64,000 nucleotides of DNA from JAWLHU01 sp041690255 (GTDB lineage: Bacteria > Bacillota > Sulfobacillia > Symbiobacteriales > Symbiobacteriaceae): NCBI GenBank assembly GCA_041690255.1, contig JAWLHU010000001.1:248001-312000 (forward strand), read 5' to 3'. A model generated the notes under the pieces. It had not been told where the DNA came from. It was given only the letters and a program-made list of their open reading frames with translations, and ran no database searches. The position numbers were made by a program, and so were the translations under genes. Position 1 is the first letter of the stretch, and the number at the start of each line of letters is the position of its first letter. Positions 59,372 to 64,000 of this stretch are shown here, piece by piece.

Positions 59372-59405
59372 CAGAGGCCCGGCCCTCGATACGGCCGGGC
59401 CTCTG
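59372..59405 (+). terminator. terminator of repair cluster
   Basis: CAGAGGCCCGGCC (59372-59384) pairs with GGCCGGGCCTCTG (59393-59405), 13 bp with 8-base loop, 7 bases after the nuclease stop. A T tract is lacking but the stem is strong. Confidence 0.75.
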
Positions 59406-59423
59406 ACTACACCTGAGACGCTT

Positions 59424-59443
59424 GTGACAGCCGCCGCTGTCAC
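59424..59443 (-). terminator. small stem-loop at end of aldo/keto reductase gene
   Basis: GTGACAGC (59424-59431) pairs with GCTGTCAC (59436-59443) around four bases. It overlaps the reductase stop codon and may end its transcript on the minus strand together with 59372-59405. Confidence 0.5.
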
Positions 59444-60399
59444 GATGCAAGGATCTCGTCGATCTCCCGGAGTGCCGACTCGGGCAGTTCGATCCCTGAT
59501 GCCCCGACATTTTCGTCGAGCTGATCAGGGCGTGACGCTCCGACCAGAGCGCACGCGATATCTGGCACACGCAATACCCAGGCCAACGCCATCTGTGCGA
59601 GGGTCAGATCAAGCCTTCTCGCCGCGTCCCTGAGTTGCTCCACCTTTGCCACCTGGTCTGGATGAAGGTAGCGATTGCGAATCAGGTAACTCACGCGTTG
59701 ATCTGCTGCAGCTCTGGTACCCTCCGGCAGGCTGCCGGCCCCATATTTGCCCGTAAGGACACCCTGGCCCAGGGCAGAGAACGTGATCAGCCCGATTCCC
59801 AGCTCGCGGGCCTGTGGCAACTCCTCTCCTTCGATTCGTCTGGCCAGCATGTTGTACACCGGCTGGCTGACCGTCAGGGGGTAGAGTCGGAGCTCCCGGC
59901 AGATCGCAGCGGCGTTACTGATCTCTGTGGGAGGCCACTCGCTGATCCCTGCATAGAGGACCTTGCCTTGCGTGACGAGGTCGTTCAACGCCCGTAGAGT
60001 CTCCTCCAAGGGGGTTTCGGGGTCGTGCCTGTGGCAATAGAGAATGTCAACATAGTCGGTACCGAAGGTGCGTAAGCTTTGGTGCACCTGGTCCATGATG
60101 TGCTTTCGCGATAGCCCTCGGTCATTTGGTCCTGGACCAACCGGATAGAAGAGTTTGGTCCCTATGACGTAGGAAGAGCGGGGTAGCCCCCGAAGCGCTT
60201 CACCCAGGATGCTCTCTGCGGCATGAGGGGTCTCCCCGTACTTGTTCGCACAGTCGAAGTAGTTAATGCCCAGGTCCAGCGCACGATGAACACAGGCCCT
60301 CGCAACATCACCAGAAGTAGTCGTTCCGTATGTCAGCCAGCTTCCCAGCCCGATCTCGCTCAGCTTTAGCCCAGAACGCCCCAATCTGCGGTACTTCAT
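59440..60399 (-). CDS. aldo/keto reductase (Kv-beta / YghZ-like)
   Basis: A 319-residue NADPH-dependent oxidoreductase. Family features are GLGSWLTYG, FDCANKYGETPHAAE with the catalytic Asp and Tyr, GTKLFYP with the Lys, and DILYCHRHDPETPLEE with the His. ATG 60399 follows AGGGGGTG by 6 bases; the frame extends 22 codons further without a site. Substrate is unknown; close homologues are widespread. Confidence 0.9.
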   Translation of the reverse strand: MKYRRLGRSGLKLSEIGLGSWLTYGTTTSGDVARACVHRALDLGINYFDCANKYGETPHAAESILGEALRGLPRSSYVIGTKLFYPVGPGPNDRGLSRKHIMDQVHQSLRTFGTDYVDILYCHRHDPETPLEETLRALNDLVTQGKVLYAGISEWPPTEISNAAAICRELRLYPLTVSQPVYNMLARRIEGEELPQARELGIGLITFSALGQGVLTGKYGAGSLPEGTRAAADQRVSYLIRNRYLHPDQVAKVEQLRDAARRLDLTLAQMALAWVLRVPDIACALVGASRPDQLDENVGASGIELPESALREIDEILAS

Positions 60400-60509
60400 C
60401 CAGGCACCCCCTTGGAGGGATCGGTTACCCGGAATCAGTCTCTCACCAGGCTTGGGATTCTTCAAATCTGTTTCTCCGCGCGATCATGTGCTACAATGAG
60501 AATAGAGAA

Positions 60510-60549
60510 CGAGAGGAAGCCATTGCGGGCACGCGATGGCTTCCTCTCG
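60510..60549 (-). terminator. terminator of chemoreceptor 2
   Basis: CGAGAGGAAGCCAT (60510-60523) pairs perfectly with ATGGCTTCCTCTCG (60536-60549), and the stem continues three more pairs inside. On the minus strand it is followed by TTCTCTATTCTC. Confidence 0.88.
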
Positions 60550-60554
60550 CCTTG

Positions 60555-62405
60555 TTAGATCTGGAACCGCCCAGCCTGCTGCTGTAGTTCTCTGGCCACC
60601 TGCGCCAAGCTATGAGCCGAGCTTGCGACTTGCTCCGAAGCGGCTGTCAACTCCTCAATAGAGGCCGATACCTCTTCGGTCGAGGCAGCGTTCTCTTGTG
60701 AGACCTTGGCAATGCTCTCTGCCATGGCGCCCACCTGGGCTGAACTGGCCGACATCTGCTCGGTGGCGGCAGTATTCTCCTCGATCAGGGCGGCCATGGA
60801 GTCAAAGGCCCGGACTGCCTGCTCGGCACTCTGTTGGACCCGCCCCGCCCCGGCGGCCACCCGGCGGATCTCGACTGCCGCCTGCTCCACTGCCGCAAGA
60901 ATCTCCTGCAGGCGCTCACCGGCCTCCGCTGCCAGGTGGCTGCCCTTCTCTACCTCTGCTGTGCCGTTCGCCATGGCCGTGACCACCTTGGAGGTCCGTG
61001 ACTGAATGGACTCGATCAGCGAGCCGATCTCCCTGGTGGCGCCGGCCGAACGCTCCGCAAGCTTGCGGACCTCCTCGGCCACAACGGAGAAGCCCCGGCC
61101 GTGTTCACCGGCCCGCGCAGCCTCAATAGCGGCGTTCAAAGCAAGCAGGTTGGTCTGTTCCGCGATATTCGAAATGACTGCGGTGATCTCGCCAATCTGT
61201 GCAGAGACCTGGGCCAACGCCTGGATCTCCTCCGCCGACTCGCCAACGGCTACCCGAATCCGGCCCATACCGTCAGCGGTCTGGCTGACCGCATCGGCGC
61301 CTCTGCGTGCAACCGCCGCCGTCTCGCTCGCATCGGTGGCAACCCCCTCAGCCTCAGCGGCCATAGAGACGAGAGCCTCAGAGGCCTGCTTCAGGAGATG
61401 AGCCGCTTGCTGCACCTCAGCAGCCGAAGCCGATGAACTGCTTGCGATCTGGCTGATCGTCACCTGTAGCTCGCCCACGGTTCTGCTGACATCGCTGGCA
61501 ACCTGCGCCTGCTCGCCGGCCCCCTGTGCCAGTTCGCCCGCCCCCTGGGCGGCCTCCTGAGCCGCCTTGGCGGACTGTCCGGAGGCCTCGGAGAGGCCGT
61601 GGGAGGATGTGAGGACGGCCTCCGTGCTCATCGCCATGGATCCGATTACCTCGCGCAGATCATGCACCAGCCGGTTGCAGGCATCAGCCAGATCACCGAT
61701 CTCGTCACGGACCTTCACCCGCAGGGGCTCCACGCGCAGATTGCCACTGGCCAGTTGCCGGGCTACCTCCGTCACAGCGACCACCGGCTTGGCGATCGAC
61801 CCCGACATCAACCACGCCCAGAGCAGGCCGACCATCGCTGCCGCGGCGGCCAGGACCATGCTGATCGTCTGGGTGAGTGAGTGGGTCTCCTCTGCGGTGA
61901 CCGACCGCTCGGCAGATCGCGCCTCCTGGTACTCGATCAGATCGTTAATGGCGACTTGGAACGCCTCGTGGAGATTCTGGAGCCGGAGAGTCACTCCCTC
62001 GATCGCTCCGGGAAGAGCCTGCCCCCGATTTACCGTAGCCTCAGCCTCCTCCCTGAAGGCCTCATAGGTGTCGTATACGGCCTGCAGTTTCGGCTTCGCT
62101 TCCTCACCAACGCTCTCTTCCAGGTCGGCAAAGGTCTCGCGCGCCTCCTCGACAGAGGCGAAGAACTCATCGCGAAAATGGGTCTGTCCGGTGATGGCGT
62201 ACGTAATGGCAATGTTCGTCTGTTCCGCCTGAAGGGTGTCGATCAAGCGGGTATCCAACGCACTCTTGAGAATCCGCCCACTCAGATCGGCATAGTTGCC
62301 TGCCACCTGATCCAGGCCCCTCACTCCAATGAAGGAGAGAGTCGACGACAGCAGAATCAGAAACAGGAAGGCCGCCATAAGCTTTCTGCGGATGGTCCAG
62401 CGCAT
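60555..62405 (-). CDS. methyl-accepting chemotaxis protein (4HB-type)
   Basis: A 616-residue chemoreceptor with a transmembrane segment at about 9-28, a helical extracytoplasmic domain (about 30-185, with a four-helix-bundle pattern), a second segment at about 187-207, a HAMP domain and a long signalling helix. The tip reads EQTNLLALNAAIEAARAGEH. The ATG follows GGAGAAGCAAT. The ligand cannot be inferred. Confidence 0.93.
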   Translation of the reverse strand: MRWTIRRKLMAAFLFLILLSSTLSFIGVRGLDQVAGNYADLSGRILKSALDTRLIDTLQAEQTNIAITYAITGQTHFRDEFFASVEEARETFADLEESVGEEAKPKLQAVYDTYEAFREEAEATVNRGQALPGAIEGVTLRLQNLHEAFQVAINDLIEYQEARSAERSVTAEETHSLTQTISMVLAAAAAMVGLLWAWLMSGSIAKPVVAVTEVARQLASGNLRVEPLRVKVRDEIGDLADACNRLVHDLREVIGSMAMSTEAVLTSSHGLSEASGQSAKAAQEAAQGAGELAQGAGEQAQVASDVSRTVGELQVTISQIASSSSASAAEVQQAAHLLKQASEALVSMAAEAEGVATDASETAAVARRGADAVSQTADGMGRIRVAVGESAEEIQALAQVSAQIGEITAVISNIAEQTNLLALNAAIEAARAGEHGRGFSVVAEEVRKLAERSAGATREIGSLIESIQSRTSKVVTAMANGTAEVEKGSHLAAEAGERLQEILAAVEQAAVEIRRVAAGAGRVQQSAEQAVRAFDSMAALIEENTAATEQMSASSAQVGAMAESIAKVSQENAASTEEVSASIEELTAASEQVASSAHSLAQVARELQQQAGRFQI

Positions 62406-62525
62406 ATTGCTTCTCCTCTCTATCTACGAACCAACTGAAAGTTACCTTAAATTCGCCAAGTAAGACATAGACATCGAAGATATCGTACCACTGGGCTATA
62501 GATATGATCCATTTGAGCTATCGAA

Positions 62526-62543
62526 TTGTCATGATCATGACAA
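62526..62543. promoter_or_regulatory. perfect 18-bp palindrome upstream of recJ
   Basis: TTGTCATGATCATGACAA is a perfect palindrome in the divergent gap between chemoreceptor 2 and recJ, 34 bases before the recJ ATG. It looks like a dimer operator; the regulator is unknown. Confidence 0.5.
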
Positions 62544-62577
62544 GAGATGGCCGCTATTCGGCAGCGGGGGTGAAGTC

Positions 62578-64000
62578 ATGCGGGCCTGGCGGAGTCCTGA
62601 AACGGTGGTTGTCCCAGAGGAGATGCTTCAGTCGGTCGGGAGCCAACAGCTGGCAGAGCTTCTCTTTCGGCGCGGATTCCAGTCCCCCGAGACCGCCCTG
62701 GCGTTCCTGACCGGCGGAATTGACCTCGACGCTCCCGAACTGCCGGACATGGAGGCTGGGATCGCCGAACTCGTTCAGGCGGTGACCCGGCAAGAGCGAA
62801 TCTGCGTCTACGGCGACTACGACACCGACGGCGTCACATCCACCGCACTGCTTGTCTCCCTACTTGAGATGCTTGGCGCCAATGTGACCTACTTCATTCC
62901 CGACCGCTTCCGCGACGGTTACGGCATGAACGAGCGGGCCGTGAGAGTCCTTGCGGGAGAGGGAACAGAGCTGCTGCTCACATGCGACTGCGGGATCAAG
63001 AGCGTGTCGGAGGTCGAACTGGCCCATAGCCTGGGCATGCGCGTGGTGGTGACCGATCACCATGAACTGGGGCCGGCCCTTCCAACTGCCGAGGCCGTGA
63101 TCAATCCAAAGCGGCTGCCCGAGGGGCATCCTTGTCGGATGCTGCCAGGGGTCGGTACCGCCTACCTGGTCGCCCGCCGCCTGCTGCGGGAATTCGACCG
63201 AGATCCGGCTGATGCCGATCGCTGGCTCGACCTCGTCGCGGTGGGGATCATTGCCGATGTGGTCCCGCTGAACGGAGCAAACCGGGAGCTGGGCCGCCGC
63301 GGGCTGGCCCGGCTGAACACATCCCCCGGCCAGGGGCTCCTGGCTCTCGTGCAGGTGGCGGGGCTGACCGGGCATCTGACGGAGGAGGAGGTCGGGTTTC
63401 AGATCGTCCCACGCATCAACTCGGCGGGGCGCCTGGGTGACGCGAAACTGGCCGTGCGGCTCCTGCTGGCCAGAGAGCCCGCTGAGGCCCTCGACCTGGC
63501 CGTACGGCTGGACGAACTGAATCAGGAGCGTCGGAAGCTGACCGCCTCCGTGGTCGACGCTGCCAGCGGCGAGGCTGGGCGGGGTGGCCAGGCGGTCCTG
63601 CTCTACCGGCCCGAGTGGCACGAGGGCGTGCTGGGCATCGCCGCCGGGCGGCTGGCGGAGGAACGGGGGGTGCCGGTCCTGCTCATGACCCGCAAGCACG
63701 GCAGCAACATCCTCGTGGGATCGGCCCGCTCACCGCGGGGACTGATCCCGCTGCATGAGGCGCTGGAGGCCTGCGGCGACCATCTGCTGCGCCATGGCGG
63801 GCATGCGGCGGCGGCCGGCTTCTCGCTGCTGGAGGATCAGTTCCCGGCCTTCCGTGCGGCCATGCTGGAAGAGGTTCGCCGCCGGGCACAGCCAGATCAG
63901 GGGGTCGAGGAGCGCACAGCCGACCTCACCCTTCCCCTGGCGGAAGTGGATCGAGCCGTGTACGAAGAGATTCGGCGGGCGGCACCCTTCGGGGAGGGCA
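62578..64000 (+). CDS. recJ: single-stranded-DNA exonuclease RecJ, 3' truncated by window
   Basis: RecJ degrades 5' ends in recombination and repair. The visible 474 residues contain the DHH core: DYDTDG (80-85), LLTCDCGI, VVVTDHHE, and the DHHA1 motif HGGHAAAAGF. The ATG 62578 is preceded by GCGGGGGTGA. The frame runs off the window end without a stop; family length is usually 550-800. Confidence 0.95.
   Translation, partial: MRAWRSPETVVVPEEMLQSVGSQQLAELLFRRGFQSPETALAFLTGGIDLDAPELPDMEAGIAELVQAVTRQERICVYGDYDTDGVTSTALLVSLLEMLGANVTYFIPDRFRDGYGMNERAVRVLAGEGTELLLTCDCGIKSVSEVELAHSLGMRVVVTDHHELGPALPTAEAVINPKRLPEGHPCRMLPGVGTAYLVARRLLREFDRDPADADRWLDLVAVGIIADVVPLNGANRELGRRGLARLNTSPGQGLLALVQVAGLTGHLTEEEVGFQIVPRINSAGRLGDAKLAVRLLLAREPAEALDLAVRLDELNQERRKLTASVVDAASGEAGRGGQAVLLYRPEWHEGVLGIAAGRLAEERGVPVLLMTRKHGSNILVGSARSPRGLIPLHEALEACGDHLLRHGGHAAAAGFSLLEDQFPAFRAAMLEEVRRRAQPDQGVEERTADLTLPLAEVDRAVYEEIRRAAPFGEG

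Overview
The window is a GC-rich bacterial chromosome segment dominated by one flagellar superlocus. No genes for the L- or P-ring (flgA, flgH, flgI) are present. The order flgBC-fliEFGHIJ-motE-fliK-flgDE-fliL-N-O-P-Q-R-flhBAFG-sigma28-swrB matches the fla/che operon of Bacillota, and a fadN-fadA-fadE block like Bacillus yusLKJ lies upstream. TTG and GTG starts with strong Shine-Dalgarno sites are common. I infer a monoderm, high-GC member of the Bacillota, perhaps Symbiobacterium-like; the taxon is an inference and not a match.

Layout. 1-5106: fatty-acid beta-oxidation genes fadN (5' truncated by the window), fadA and fadE. 5107-11262: a regulatory head with a consensus sigma-54 promoter, a GAF-GAF protein that looks like a histidine kinase without its phosphoacceptor histidine, fliM, a sigma-54 activator with two receiver domains, a CheX-like phosphatase and a rod protein. 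A second consensus sigma-54 promoter lies just before flgB. 11263-31386: one dense run of basal body, export, hook, flhF/flhG, sigma28 and swrB-like genes, many overlapping by 4 bases. 31446-37544: a late operon, flgM-flgN-flgK-flgL-flaG-fliD-fliS-fliT, preceded by an intrinsic terminator. 37589-44530 (minus strand): two tandem copies of a flagellin-motA-motB cassette. 44803-53659: a HerA-like ATPase, a half-size GDT1 exporter, two ABC-2 permeases, a small membrane protein, a polysaccharide deacetylase, HelD and a chemoreceptor. 53841-64000: a 53-codon YjfB-like motility gene, a three-gene AddAB-like repair cluster, an aldo/keto reductase, a second chemoreceptor and the start of recJ.

How the parts may work together. 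The sigma-54 activator and its degenerate kinase-like partner probably switch on early flagellar genes from the sigma-54 promoters. Sigma28, held by FlgM, would then act on late genes. Both flagellin mRNAs carry the same leader hairpin with GGA in the loop, which resembles a CsrA site, although csrA and fliW are not in the window. Relative to Bacillus, the che genes are missing from the slot between flhG and sigma28, and fliM has moved next to the regulators.

Most unusual points: sigma-54 plus pseudokinase control of flagella in an apparent Gram-positive, a discoidin-like domain inserted in the FliD cap, a CTG start for flhB, the duplicated flagellin-stator cassette with a conserved leader hairpin, and the split AddAB-like cluster.
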